64,000 nt of DNA, from contig NZ_CP032416.1 in assembly GCF_003600355.1 (NCBI RefSeq), forward strand, positions 2,004,183-2,068,182, in the 5' to 3' direction. The notes under the pieces were generated by a model. It made no database searches and was not told the origin of the DNA. It saw only the letters and a program-made list of their open reading frames with translations. Below, in pieces: positions 30,050 to 39,015 of this stretch (positions within the stretch are counted from its first letter, which is position 1; each line of letters begins with the position of its first letter). Origin of the DNA: Clostridium fermenticellae (GTDB lineage Bacteria > Bacillota > Clostridia > Clostridiales > Clostridiaceae). Position numbers and translations under genes: made by a program.

Positions 30050-30868
30050 CTATTTCCAGCGGATATCTGCCTTTTTTCTCGGCACAGTTCTTAAATATTT
30101 AACTCCAGGATATCCAATTATCATAAAAGTTACAACCTTTCTTCCTTTCTTAACTCCAAGGAATTTACCTATTCTCTCATCCATTTGAGCAGCTGCAGCA
30201 GAAAAGCCACTAAACAGCGTTCCAAGTCCCATAGCATCAATCATAAGTTCCATATTTGAAGATGCTAGAGCCCCATTTACTTCTTCTCTCGCTGTAACTA
30301 CTATTACTAATGGAGCATTAAAAAATAATCTATCATTTTTAGGATTTTCCTCACACTGTTTATACATATTAATCCACATTTTAGCATATCTTTGATGAAG
30401 TACATTTTGCTCATTTGGATCTTTAAGTATTTTTTCTCCGGCTTGATTTAAACTATTGAGTATTAATCCCCTTAACTCCTGTATTTTGTCCTTTACAACT
30501 ATATAAGATACATCCTGCATATTACTTCCAGTCTGAGTAAATCTTCCAGCCTCTATAATTTTTAAAATTTTTTCATCTTCTATTTTTTTATCTTCAAATT
30601 GTCTTATAGTTCTTCTAAACTTAATAAAATTCAAGAGTATATCAGGATCAACAAAAAAATCCTCTTTATTATATTCTTTCACATCCTCCATATTGTATTC
30701 ATCCGTTGACACTGCATTTTTAGGACACACAGCTATGCAATGTCCACACTTTATGCAAGTTACATTATTAATTTCAGCTTTTCCATCTACAATTTCTATA
30801 TCACTGACAAAACAATCCTCAGAACATTTCCCACATCCTATACACTTTTCAATATCCACATTCATCAT
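30050..30868 (-). CDS. Ferredoxin-nitroreductase fusion protein
   Basis: 272 aa. An N-terminal ferredoxin domain (residues 1-60) holds two [4Fe-4S] motifs, CIGCGKCSEDC and CIKCGHCIAVCP. A nitroreductase FMN-binding domain follows, with the RRTIRQFEDKKI flavin-binding start near residue 88 and a C-terminal GYPGVKYLRTVPRKKADI. These fusions accept electrons from ferredoxin to reduce nitro or other unsaturated substrates; the substrate is unknown. ATGATG start with GGGAGTG eight bases upstream. Monocistronic. Confidence 0.9.
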   Translation of the reverse strand: MMNVDIEKCIGCGKCSEDCFVSDIEIVDGKAEINNVTCIKCGHCIAVCPKNAVSTDEYNMEDVKEYNKEDFFVDPDILLNFIKFRRTIRQFEDKKIEDEKILKIIEAGRFTQTGSNMQDVSYIVVKDKIQELRGLILNSLNQAGEKILKDPNEQNVLHQRYAKMWINMYKQCEENPKNDRLFFNAPLVIVVTAREEVNGALASSNMELMIDAMGLGTLFSGFSAAAAQMDERIGKFLGVKKGRKVVTFMIIGYPGVKYLRTVPRKKADIRWK

Positions 30869-30962
30869 AAAAACTACACTCCCTTTATCACTATGTTAAA
30901 ATATACGTACCATTATATTTTAACATAATTAGTCTAATCAAATTACAATTAGGTGTTTTAAA

Positions 30963-31691
30963 TCAATCCTCTATTTTAAATACTCTAAACCTATATGCAT
31001 TCATAGCTACCTTGCATAATTTCTCCATAAGTTTGTAATTAGCATATGCTCCAACTATTGCGCCAAACCCCGGAATTAGTTGAAGTGTTTTAGCAATGTC
31101 TATATAATCTCTATATTCCTGTTGAAATGTTCTCCAATCAAAACTATCCTTATCTTTAGGAAGATTATTCGAGTAAGACTCCCAATTTGAAATTATATTA
31201 TAGATCTCATTTCTCCTTTTTTGACTCGAAAAAGCTATCTGAAATACATATAATATATATAATCTTTCCTTATAATTTTTTGCATTAAATCCATAAATTC
31301 CAGCTGCGTCAAATAAAAAATTCATTTTCAAACTTAAAAGTACAGGAAAATCAGCCATTCCAATTAACATCCCAGCTGCACCAGTACCGGCTCCACTTGC
31401 TGATGCAAGATTTCTGTAAGTTTTCATTTTTTCTATTACAAGTTTTTCACGCTCCTGCAGGCACATATTATAAATTGGTTTTATTGAAGAACTATATTTG
31501 CACCCATCTATAACCGCTTTTATCATGTTTTCTACAGCTTTTGATACCAAAGCCTGCACTTTTTCGGGAATAAAGCTGTTCATTTTATCTTCTATATTTT
31601 TAGCAAATATATTTCCAGGGTCTGGTTTAGCCTGCATTTCTTTTTTCCACTTAATAAGTTCTCTTAATGCTTTATCTTCATATAAATTCAT
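30963..31691 (-). CDS. EcsC family protein
   Basis: 242 aa. Matches the EcsC family pattern: glycine-rich membrane-associating segments GAGTGAAGMLIGMADFPVLLS-like near residues 95-115, and LQLIPGFGAIVGAYANYKLM near the end. EcsC family proteins occur beside ABC transporters in Bacillus but often stand alone in clostridia; function is poorly known. AGGAG nine bases before the ATG. Stands alone here between the nitroreductase and PAP2 genes. Confidence 0.8.
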   Translation of the reverse strand: MNLYEDKALRELIKWKKEMQAKPDPGNIFAKNIEDKMNSFIPEKVQALVSKAVENMIKAVIDGCKYSSSIKPIYNMCLQEREKLVIEKMKTYRNLASASGAGTGAAGMLIGMADFPVLLSLKMNFLFDAAGIYGFNAKNYKERLYILYVFQIAFSSQKRRNEIYNIISNWESYSNNLPKDKDSFDWRTFQQEYRDYIDIAKTLQLIPGFGAIVGAYANYKLMEKLCKVAMNAYRFRVFKIED

Positions 31692-31781
31692 ATAATCTAC
31701 TCCTAAATATTTTCATATTTATACATTACGGTATACAAACATAAAAAGCAATATGTTTTATACTTTGATGTGCTTAATGAT

Positions 31782-32378
31782 TTAATCACCTTTTCTACAT
31801 AATGACTGTTGCTTTTGACTCAATCTATTGAAAAAATAAATAGTCATTTTACTACAAATTAATCCTAAAATAATTCCAGCTAAAACATCTGTAGGATAAT
31901 GAACATATAGATACAATCTCGAAAAAGCTATTAACGCCGCCAAACCAAAAAACTCAACTGCATAATTTTTAAGATATTTTGCTAATATTCCTGCTGCTGC
32001 AAATGAAGATGCAGCGTGTCCTGATGGAAATGAATATGATAAAGGTTTTGAAATTAAAAGCTTAACTGCTGGTATATCTGCTGATGGTCTTATGCGCTGA
32101 ACTACATGTTTTAATATTCCTTCTCCTAAAACCGTACTTAATATTAACGCTACTAAAACCATAAAACCTACGTTTCTATATTTTTTATTAATTATTAGTA
32201 AGATAGAAATCACAATCCATACCGCTCCTAAGTTGCCTAAAGAAGTTACTATGATCATAACTTTATCCATCATATGTCCATACATATGATTCTTTATGTA
32301 TAAAAGGATAAAAATATCAAAATTTTGTATTAAGGCCATCATCTTCACTATCATCTCCATTTTTTTCTTAACACTCAT
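31782..32378 (-). CDS. PAP2 family membrane phosphatase
   Basis: 198 aa, about five membrane segments. All three acid-phosphatase motifs are present: KHVVQRIRPS (KxxxxxxRP), SFPSGHAASS (PSGH), and SRLYLYVHYPTDVLAG (SRxxxxxHxxxD). Likely dephosphorylates undecaprenyl pyrophosphate or phosphatidylglycerol phosphate at the outer membrane face. No clear ribosome site precedes the ATG at 32378; a downstream ATGATG (about residue 13) follows GGAGATGATAG and could be the true start. Follows a small membrane protein gene by 12 bases. Confidence 0.85.
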   Translation of the reverse strand: MSVKKKMEMIVKMMALIQNFDIFILLYIKNHMYGHMMDKVMIIVTSLGNLGAVWIVISILLIINKKYRNVGFMVLVALILSTVLGEGILKHVVQRIRPSADIPAVKLLISKPLSYSFPSGHAASSFAAAGILAKYLKNYAVEFFGLAALIAFSRLYLYVHYPTDVLAGIILGLICSKMTIYFFNRLSQKQQSLCRKGD

Positions 32379-32390
32379 TTAATCAAATTT

Positions 32391-32639
32391 TCATTCTAAA
32401 TAAAAGATTAAAATAATAACAAAGAACATATCACAAACAGATATTATTTGAGCAATAACAAAAGTACCCATGTCATCTGTTGTAGATTTCCGCTTTTTTT
32501 CATTAAAATACATAATTAATGTCATAAATAAAACTATCAAGCTAAAAATCAAGACAAAAAATCCGGTATTTCTAATAGAAGACCAAACACCATTTTCTAT
32601 TCCATATTTTATAAAATAATATATAAAGCAGGAAAACAT
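32391..32639 (-). CDS. Small membrane protein, possibly frameshifted
   Basis: 82 aa with two or three hydrophobic segments and a short charged loop (NEKKRKSTTDD). No ribosome site precedes the ATG. In another frame upstream, an ATG near 32682 encodes a hydrophobic start MELIFYLILGIIFVCFPALY that would join this protein smoothly if one base were lost near 32600-32615, so the gene may carry a frameshift. It lies 12 bases before the PAP2 gene and may be cotranscribed. No family recognised. Confidence 0.45.
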   Translation of the reverse strand: MFSCFIYYFIKYGIENGVWSSIRNTGFFVLIFSLIVLFMTLIMYFNEKKRKSTTDDMGTFVIAQIISVCDMFFVIILIFYLE

Positions 32640-32825
32640 ACAAATATAATACCTAATATTAAATAAAATATAAGTTCCATAATGAAAGCAAATGTTTGGA
32701 ATATTCTCACTCTTTTACTACCTTAAATTTATGATTTTTTCTTTTGTAATGACTCATAGTTAAATTGTACTACTCCTGAAATTTTGTTCATAATGTTAAA
32801 TTGTTCCTTTTTCAAAACTTTTAAG

Positions 32826-32884
32826 GTATACAAAAAGACTGCATACGCTAAGATTTCACTTAAGATAACATGTGCAGTCCTTTT
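32826..32884 (-). terminator. Terminator of the GGGtGRT gene
   Basis: A stem AAAAGGACTGCA/TGCAGTCTTTTT (minus strand, one mismatch) with an AT-rich loop, 35 bases after the stop codon and followed by a T run. Confidence 0.75.
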
Positions 32885-32918
32885 AATCAATTTTTATTCA
32901 GTTAATATGTCTAGTTTT

Positions 32919-33920
32919 CTACTTATTCATAGCCTCTTCAATTGCAACTGCCACTGCAACGGAAGCTCCGACCATCGGGTTGTTACCCATTCCGATAAGT
33001 CCCATCATTTCGACATGAGCCGGGACTGATGATGATCCTGCAAATTGAGCATCCGAATGCATCCTTCCCATAGTATCTGTCATACCATAAGATGCTGGAC
33101 CCGCTGCCATATTATCTGGATGAAGAGTTCTTCCAGTTCCGCCACCCGATGCAACTGAAAAATATTTCTTACCCATCTGAACACATTCTTTCTTATATGT
33201 TCCTGCAACCGGGTGCTGAAATCTCGTTGGATTAGTCGAGTTACCAGTTATTGATACATCAACACCTTCATGGTGCATTATTGCAACTCCCTCTCTGACA
33301 TCATCGGCACCATAGCATTTAACTTTTGATCTATCACCTTTCGAGTATGGTATTTCCTTAATTATAGTAAGTTTACCGGTATAATAATCAAATTTCGTCT
33401 GAACATAAGTGAAACCATTTATTCTCGATATTATATAAGCGGCATCCTTTCCAAGACCATTTAATATAACCTTAAGATGTGTTTTTCTTACCTTATTTGC
33501 AGCTTCAGCTATTTTTATTGCGCCTTCTGCAGCTGCAAAAGACTCATGTCCTGCTAGAAATGCAAAACATTTAGTTTCCTCCCTAAGAAGCATAGCTGCA
33601 AGGTTTCCGTGTCCAAGTCCTACCTTTCTATCATCTGCAACTGAACCAGGTATACAAAATGACTGCAGACCCTCTCCAAGTGCTTCAGCTGCATCAGCTG
33701 CCTTTATGCATCCCTTTTTTATAGCTATTGCTGCTCCGACAGTGTAAGCCCAGCAAGCATTTTCAAAACATATTGGTTGGGTCGATTTTACTATGTTATA
33801 AACATCTACTCCCTTTTCATCACAAACAGTTTTAGCTTCTTCTACAGAATTCATACCATACTCTTTAAGTACTGGTATAATCTGATCTATTCTTCTCTCA
33901 TAACTTTCAAATAATGCCAT
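32919..33920 (-). CDS. GGGtGRT protein
   Basis: 333 aa cytosolic protein of the family named after its loop, seen here as ASGGGTGRTLHPDN near residue 265. The family is found in anaerobes next to an Fe-S scaffold-like gene, exactly as here (20-base gap). No enzymatic role is established to my knowledge. Other conserved-looking blocks: GHGNLAAMLLREETKCFAFLAGHESFAAAEG and MTDTMGRMHSDAQFAGSSSVPAH. GGGAGG eight bases before the ATG. Second gene of a two-gene operon with a terminator after it. Confidence 0.9.
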   Translation of the reverse strand: MALFESYERRIDQIIPVLKEYGMNSVEEAKTVCDEKGVDVYNIVKSTQPICFENACWAYTVGAAIAIKKGCIKAADAAEALGEGLQSFCIPGSVADDRKVGLGHGNLAAMLLREETKCFAFLAGHESFAAAEGAIKIAEAANKVRKTHLKVILNGLGKDAAYIISRINGFTYVQTKFDYYTGKLTIIKEIPYSKGDRSKVKCYGADDVREGVAIMHHEGVDVSITGNSTNPTRFQHPVAGTYKKECVQMGKKYFSVASGGGTGRTLHPDNMAAGPASYGMTDTMGRMHSDAQFAGSSSVPAHVEMMGLIGMGNNPMVGASVAVAVAIEEAMNK

Positions 33921-33940
33921 TTTATTATCCTCCCTATGTA

Positions 33941-34633
33941 CTATTCTTGTCTTGGATCTATAACTTTGCAGGCTTCGTCAAATCTACCGTACTGACCTGT
34001 GGCTTTTTCCATAGCTTCATTAGCATCCATACCTTTTTTAATCATTTCCATCATTTTGCCAAGACTTACAAACTTATATCCTATAACCTCATCATTTTCA
34101 TCTAAGGCAATTTTAGTAACATAACCTTCTGTCATCTCAAGATATCTTGTTCCCTTAGCTTTTGTTCCATACATAGTACCAATCTGGCTTCTGAGTCCCT
34201 TTCCTAAATCCTCAAGTCCAGCACCTATTGGAAGTCCACCTTCTGAAAAAGCTGTTTGAGTTCTGCCATATACTATCTGTAAAAATAACTCTCTCATAGC
34301 TGTATTTATTGCATCACAAACCAGGTCTGTGTTTAATGCTTCCAATATTGTTTTCCCCGGTAATATTTCTGATGCCATAGCTGCCGAGTGAGTCATTCCC
34401 GAACATCCTATTGTTTCAACTAGAGCCTCTTGTATGATACCATCTTTAACATTTAAAGTTAATTTGCATGCACCCTGCTGTGGAGCACACCAACCTATAC
34501 CATGAGTCAAACCTGAGATATCCTTTATTTCTTTAGCTTGTACCCATTTTCCTTCTTCTGGAATTGGAGCCGGTCCATGGTCTGGTCCCTTAGCTACACA
34601 ACACATTCTTTCAACTTCTGCCGAATAAATCAT
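33941..34633 (-). CDS. Iron-sulfur cluster assembly scaffold-like protein
   Basis: 230 aa with an IscU/NifU-like core. Candidate cluster ligands: CAPQQGACKL, ETIGCSGMTHSAAMASE, and DLVCDAIN. Longer than IscU (about 130), with a C-terminal extension that includes EDLGKGLRSQIGTMYGTKAKGTRYLEMTEGY. Annotated in other clostridia as Fe-S scaffold and always, as far as I recall, paired with the GGGtGRT gene. No cysteine desulfurase is adjacent, so it is not a standard isc/suf operon. GGGAG before the ATG. Confidence 0.85.
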   Translation of the reverse strand: MIYSAEVERMCCVAKGPDHGPAPIPEEGKWVQAKEIKDISGLTHGIGWCAPQQGACKLTLNVKDGIIQEALVETIGCSGMTHSAAMASEILPGKTILEALNTDLVCDAINTAMRELFLQIVYGRTQTAFSEGGLPIGAGLEDLGKGLRSQIGTMYGTKAKGTRYLEMTEGYVTKIALDENDEVIGYKFVSLGKMMEMIKKGMDANEAMEKATGQYGRFDEACKVIDPRQE

Positions 34634-34698
34634 ACTTTATTCTCCCTTCTGATCATTTAATTATTAACTATAAAAATAAAGTAATTTGTAATCTTCAT

Positions 34699-34734
34699 GG
34701 GATTATTTTAACCCGCTGGGATATTTTTAGTCCC
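34699..34734 (-). promoter_or_regulatory. Tandem GGG/CCC hairpins in the scaffold-gene leader
   Basis: On the minus strand, two successive small GGG-(10-11 bases)-CCC units separated by three bases sit between the predicted promoter and the coding start. They form two weak hairpins or a repeated protein site. No known riboswitch class recognised. Confidence 0.4.
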
Positions 34735-34762
34735 ACTATAAGAACATCCTCTTATTACTTAC

Positions 34763-34791
34763 ATTTTAACAAACATAAGTATATATAACAA
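34763..34791 (-). promoter_or_regulatory. Promoter of the scaffold-GGGtGRT operon
   Basis: Minus-strand TTGTTA, 17-base spacer, TAAAAT; start near 34757, giving a leader of about 120 bases. Confidence 0.55.
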
Positions 34792-34908
34792 TACATTTTG
34801 ACATATTAAAATAAAACTTTTTAAAAGGACAATTGCAGCATTAGAATATAATACTTGCTAGAATAATGAATGAAAATTGTAAGTACATATTTTCGATATT
34901 GTTAAGGC

Positions 34909-34938
34909 TTGCATTTTAGTATATACTTGTGTATATAC
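34909..34938 (+). promoter_or_regulatory. Promoter and candidate operator of nadABC
   Basis: TTGCAT, 17-base spacer, TATATA, with GTATATAC-TTGT-GTATATAC (34919-34938) covering the spacer and -10. The palindrome position suits a repressor; NiaR is the usual NAD-synthesis regulator in Firmicutes, but the match to its site is not established. Confidence 0.5.
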
Positions 34939-34973
34939 ATTAAAAATATGTAATTTTAATTTAGAGGTGTAAT

Positions 34974-35888
34974 ATGGATAATAACATTTTAGTAAATGAA
35001 ATAAATAGGTTAAAGAAAGAAAAAAATGCTTGTATATTAGCACATAATTATCAAGTACCCGAAGTTCAGGATATAGCAGACATTGTAGGTGACTCTTTTA
35101 CACTTAGCCGTGCTGCTGCAAAAATGGATAATGAAGTTATTGTATTTTGTGGTGTTAAATTTATGGCAGAAAGTGCAAAAATACTTTCTCCAAACAAAAG
35201 AGTTTTACTGCCTTCAAAATATGCAGGATGTCCTTTAGCGGAGTGTATAGATAAAGACGAGCTAATTATGGAAAAGCAAAAGTACCCTGATGCGGCCGTA
35301 GTATGTTATATAAATTCTTCAACTGAGGTTAAAGCTATAAGTGATATATGCTGTACTTCTTCCAACGCAGTTAAAGTTATAGAAAGTATAAATAAAAATA
35401 AGATACTATTTGTGCCAGACGAAAATCTCGCAAGTTTCATAGCTGAAAAAGTTACAGATAAGGAAATCATACCATGGGAAGGAGGTCACTGTATAACTCA
35501 TGCCAGGATAACCATAGGAGATGTCAAAAAAGCAAAAAGCGATCATCCTAAAGCTGAAATGTTGGTGCACCCTGAAGTTTCAAAAGTAATAAGAGACAAT
35601 GCTGACTTTGTAGGAAGTACATCACAGATAATTAACTATGCAAAAAATTCCCAAAATAGTGAATTTATCATAGGTACTGAAATGGGAGTGCTGCACAAAA
35701 TGAAAAATGATAACCCTAAAAAGAAATTTCATTTATTAAGTTCAAAACTTGTATGTCAGAACATGAAAATGACTACACTTAAAGAAGTTCATAGTTCTCT
35801 TTTAAATACGGAACATGAAATATTTGTTCCCGAGGAAATTAGATTAAAAGCGCTTAACTCTCTTGAGAAAATGCTTGAGATTAGATAA
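34974..35888 (+). CDS. nadA: Quinolinate synthase
   Basis: [4Fe-4S] enzyme that condenses iminoaspartate with dihydroxyacetone phosphate to quinolinate. 304 aa, the shorter clostridial/thermophile form. Conserved blocks: AHNYQVPEVQDIADIVGDSF, FCGVKFMAESAKIL, CYINSSTEVKA, and EGGHCITH. Three cysteines suit the cluster: FCGVKFM, CCTSSNAVK region and the C-terminal LVCQNMKM. AGAGGTG precedes the ATG. First gene of nadABC. Confidence 0.96.
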   Translation: MDNNILVNEINRLKKEKNACILAHNYQVPEVQDIADIVGDSFTLSRAAAKMDNEVIVFCGVKFMAESAKILSPNKRVLLPSKYAGCPLAECIDKDELIMEKQKYPDAAVVCYINSSTEVKAISDICCTSSNAVKVIESINKNKILFVPDENLASFIAEKVTDKEIIPWEGGHCITHARITIGDVKKAKSDHPKAEMLVHPEVSKVIRDNADFVGSTSQIINYAKNSQNSEFIIGTEMGVLHKMKNDNPKKKFHLLSSKLVCQNMKMTTLKEVHSSLLNTEHEIFVPEEIRLKALNSLEKMLEIR

Positions 35889-35912
35889 ATTAATGATGGT
35901 TGGTGGTATAAA

Positions 35913-37481
35913 GTGAAGAGAAGATATCTAATAAATTACAATGATTTCTGTGACACCAAAAATTTTGATGTAGTTATAATTGGAGCAGGAATAGGTGGCA
36001 TCTATACAGCTTTGATGCTTCCCAAAAATTTAAAAATAGCTATTCTAAGTAAAAAGAACATATATGATTGTGACTCATATCTTGCCCAAGGAGGAATAGC
36101 AGCAAGCATAGATGATGATAACAGAAAGCTGCATGTAGATGATACTATGAATGCAGGCTGCTATGTAAATAATATCGATGCAGTAAACACACTTGTGTAT
36201 GAATCTAGCGATGCTATAGACAGTCTTATAGATCTTGGAGTTAATTTTGATAAAGATGAAAATGGCAATTTTTACAGATCATTTGAAGGAAATCATTCTA
36301 TCCCTAGAATCTTGCACGTACATGGTGATTCTACTGGAAAAGGCATAATGGAGATTTTGATAAAAAGAGCTAAAATTGCTCCAAATATAGTGATAATGTC
36401 AAATATATTTGCTTTAGATATTGTAGACAGCAAAAATATTTATACCGGAATAACTGCATTTTACAATGATAAACTCATCTATCTAAAATCAAAATGCTGC
36501 ATTATCGCATCAGGTGGAATAGGTCAATTATTTTCAAAAACTACAAATGCAGACATACTTACAGGTGATGGAATTGCAATGGCAATAAGAGCAGATGTAA
36601 ATTTAGCTGATATGGAGTACATTCAATTTCACCCTACTGCCTTATATTCTAAAGAAAATAATTTTAAAAAAATGTTTCTCATATCTGAAGCAGTAAGAGG
36701 CGAAGGTGCCATACTTAGAAATAAATCCGGCAGCAGATTTATGGAGGAGTATGACAAGAGGATGGAACTTGCACCTAGAGATATTGTAGCAAGAGCTATC
36801 AGTGATCAAATGAAAAAAAACTACTCAGATTATGTTTATTTGGATGCAACTATGTATGATAAAAATTTTTTAAAAAATCGATTCAATAAAATTTATACAG
36901 AGTGTGAAAATAATAATATAGAAATCTATAAGGACTATATACCCGTGACTCCTGCCCAGCATTATTTTATGGGTGGAATTAAAGTCGACTTGTTTGGAAG
37001 AACAAGCATGAAAAATCTATATGCTGTTGGAGAGTGTTCCTGTACTGGAGTTCATGGAGCAAACAGACTTGCAAGTAACTCCCTAATGGAAGCTGTTGTA
37101 TTTGGAAAACAAATTGCCAATGATATTAAATACAGAATTAAAGATATAAAAAATATACATGAACACGTTAGTGGGAATATTAATTTTGAATTTGAAGAAG
37201 GAAATTTTAGTCTTTTAAAGTTAAAAAACGATTTAAAAGTAATTATGGAAAATAATGTTGGTATAGTCAGAACAGTTGAAAATGTTAAATTTGCATCAAG
37301 AGTTGTGAGAGAAGTTCTATCTAAACTTGAAAATATGAATTTTAGAAATGTAGAAGGAGTAGAAGTTTATAATATGTATGAGGTTTCTAAAAACATTATT
37401 GATGCTGTTTTAGAATCTGATTCTTCGCTCGGAAGCAATTACATTGAAGACTACTCTAAAAACAAATTAGTTTTGAGGTGA
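35913..37481 (+). CDS. nadB: L-aspartate oxidase
   Basis: FAD enzyme oxidising L-aspartate to iminoaspartate (in anaerobes with fumarate as acceptor). 522 aa. FAD motif GAGIGGIYTALML near residue 22, then YLAQGGIAASIDDD, GIGQLFSKTTN, IQFHPTALY, the active-site SEAVRGEGAILRN and APRDIVARAI, and HYFMGGIKVD. Shares the fold of succinate dehydrogenase flavoprotein. GTG start with a GGTGG site. Gap of 24 bases from nadA. Confidence 0.95.
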   Translation: MKRRYLINYNDFCDTKNFDVVIIGAGIGGIYTALMLPKNLKIAILSKKNIYDCDSYLAQGGIAASIDDDNRKLHVDDTMNAGCYVNNIDAVNTLVYESSDAIDSLIDLGVNFDKDENGNFYRSFEGNHSIPRILHVHGDSTGKGIMEILIKRAKIAPNIVIMSNIFALDIVDSKNIYTGITAFYNDKLIYLKSKCCIIASGGIGQLFSKTTNADILTGDGIAMAIRADVNLADMEYIQFHPTALYSKENNFKKMFLISEAVRGEGAILRNKSGSRFMEEYDKRMELAPRDIVARAISDQMKKNYSDYVYLDATMYDKNFLKNRFNKIYTECENNNIEIYKDYIPVTPAQHYFMGGIKVDLFGRTSMKNLYAVGECSCTGVHGANRLASNSLMEAVVFGKQIANDIKYRIKDIKNIHEHVSGNINFEFEEGNFSLLKLKNDLKVIMENNVGIVRTVENVKFASRVVREVLSKLENMNFRNVEGVEVYNMYEVSKNIIDAVLESDSSLGSNYIEDYSKNKLVLR

Positions 37482-37487
37482 TGTTGA

Positions 37488-38315
37488 TTGAATTATTTGA
37501 TAGTAGATAAATTAATTAAAAATGCGCTTATGGAAGATATCAATTATGGTGATATAACCACAGATACTTTATTTTCTGGTAACGAAATTTCAAAGGGGAG
37601 ACTTATTGCAAAAGAATCTGGTGTAATTGCCGGAATTAATGTTGCAAAAAGTGTTTTTGAAACTTTAGATAAGAGCATAGAGTTTAAAGTACTTATAAAC
37701 GATGGTCTAAATATTCAAAAAGGTAACATTATTGCAGAATTAGAGGGGCCATCCAAATCAATATTAAAAGCAGAAAGAGTTGCCTTGAACATACTTCAAA
37801 GGATGTCTGGAATTGCAACTAAAACGAGTAAAATTGTAAATTTAGTAAAGGATTATGATATTAAAATAGTGGACACTCGAAAAACTCTTCCTGGTTTTAG
37901 AATGTTAGATAAGTATTCTGTAACAGTTGGGGGAGGTTACAATCACAGATTGAATTTATCTGATTTTGTAATGATTAAGGACAACCATATACAGGCAGTT
38001 GGTTCTATAACTGAAGCTGTTAAAAGAATAAATGACAAAGTTAGCTTTACAACTAAAGTTGAAGTCGAAGTTGAAAACTTAGACCAGCTAAGAGAAGCAA
38101 TGAAAACTAAAGTTGATGTAATCATGCTTGATAATATGGATATTGAAACTATGAAAGAAGCAGTAAAACTTGCTCACGGGAAATTTATTTTAGAAGCTTC
38201 AGGAAATATTACAGAAGAAAATATAAGAAACATTGCCGCAACCGGCGTTGATATAATATCACTTGGAGCTCTTACCCACTCTGTAAATGCACTTGACATA
38301 AGTTTAAAATTTTAG
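37488..38315 (+). CDS. nadC: Nicotinate-nucleotide pyrophosphorylase (carboxylating)
   Basis: Quinolinate phosphoribosyltransferase, converting quinolinate and PRPP to nicotinate mononucleotide. 275 aa. Marks: EDINYGDITTD, NILQRMSGIATKT, DTRKTLPGFRMLDKYSV, GGGYNHRLNLSD, and VDVIMLDNMD. TTG start seven bases after AGGTG, six bases after the nadB stop, so translationally close-coupled. Completes a nadABC operon that makes NAD from aspartate. Confidence 0.96.
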   Translation: MNYLIVDKLIKNALMEDINYGDITTDTLFSGNEISKGRLIAKESGVIAGINVAKSVFETLDKSIEFKVLINDGLNIQKGNIIAELEGPSKSILKAERVALNILQRMSGIATKTSKIVNLVKDYDIKIVDTRKTLPGFRMLDKYSVTVGGGYNHRLNLSDFVMIKDNHIQAVGSITEAVKRINDKVSFTTKVEVEVENLDQLREAMKTKVDVIMLDNMDIETMKEAVKLAHGKFILEASGNITEENIRNIAATGVDIISLGALTHSVNALDISLKF

Positions 38316-38326
38316 ACACTAAAATG

Positions 38327-38363
38327 TGCTATGTTAATTAAAAACTTATTGATTAACATAGCA
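38327..38363 (+). terminator. Hairpin after nadC
   Basis: Perfect 12-bp stem TGCTATGTTAAT/ATTAACATAGCA, 11 bases after the nadC stop. T run is weak (TATATGTCTTTCT). Confidence 0.65.
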
Positions 38364-38473
38364 TATATGTCTTTCTGTCATTCATGGAGTGACAAACTTT
38401 TAAAGATTAACCTTCTCATAAAATTAATCATAATATAATACTGTAATTAATTTTATGGAGAAATTATAAGTAT

Positions 38474-38992
38474 ATGAAACATTTATCCTATTCCAGGGAA
38501 AGAGCGGTTAATTATGCTATTAACTTCGCTGCAATTCCAAATCCCAATTTTAAATACTTTATACCATATGGTGATAATGGAGGTGATTGTACCAATTTTA
38601 CATCCCAGTGTTTAAATGCTGGTGGTGCTCCAATGATATTTTCCGGTAATAATCAATGGTGGTATTACAATAAAAACTCCAAAAATAATTCACTTGACAA
38701 ATGGTCCGTTTCATGGGCAGTCGCAAATTCACTTTATTGGTACCTAAAAAATAATTATGTAAAAAATTTATATGGAATTAAAGGAAAAGAAGTTTCTGAT
38801 ATCAAAACCCTTGAGATTGGTGATATAATATTTTTTAAAGATTCACAAGGAAATATATCTCATTCTGCTATCATAACTTCTTTTGACGATTATGGTATTC
38901 CGCTTATAGCCCAGCATACACCAAACGTTTTAAATATCCCTTATATGAAAAAGTGGGCAGTGGAAACATTTTTTATAAAAATTATTCTTTAG
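38474..38992 (+). CDS. Amidase-like domain protein
   Basis: 172 aa, single putative amidase (PF12671-type) domain. NPNFKYF, GGDCTNFTSQCLNAGG (the DCTNFxSQ block with the likely catalytic cysteine) and the late HSAIITSFDD histidine are the family pattern, related to NlpC/P60-like cell-wall hydrolases. No signal peptide is seen, unusual for a wall hydrolase; family members without one occur in spore-formers. A weak GGAGA site lies 12 bases before the ATG. Monocistronic. Confidence 0.8.
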   Translation: MKHLSYSRERAVNYAINFAAIPNPNFKYFIPYGDNGGDCTNFTSQCLNAGGAPMIFSGNNQWWYYNKNSKNNSLDKWSVSWAVANSLYWYLKNNYVKNLYGIKGKEVSDIKTLEIGDIIFFKDSQGNISHSAIITSFDDYGIPLIAQHTPNVLNIPYMKKWAVETFFIKIIL

Positions 38993-39015
38993 ATACCGTA
39001 TACAATATATAAGAG

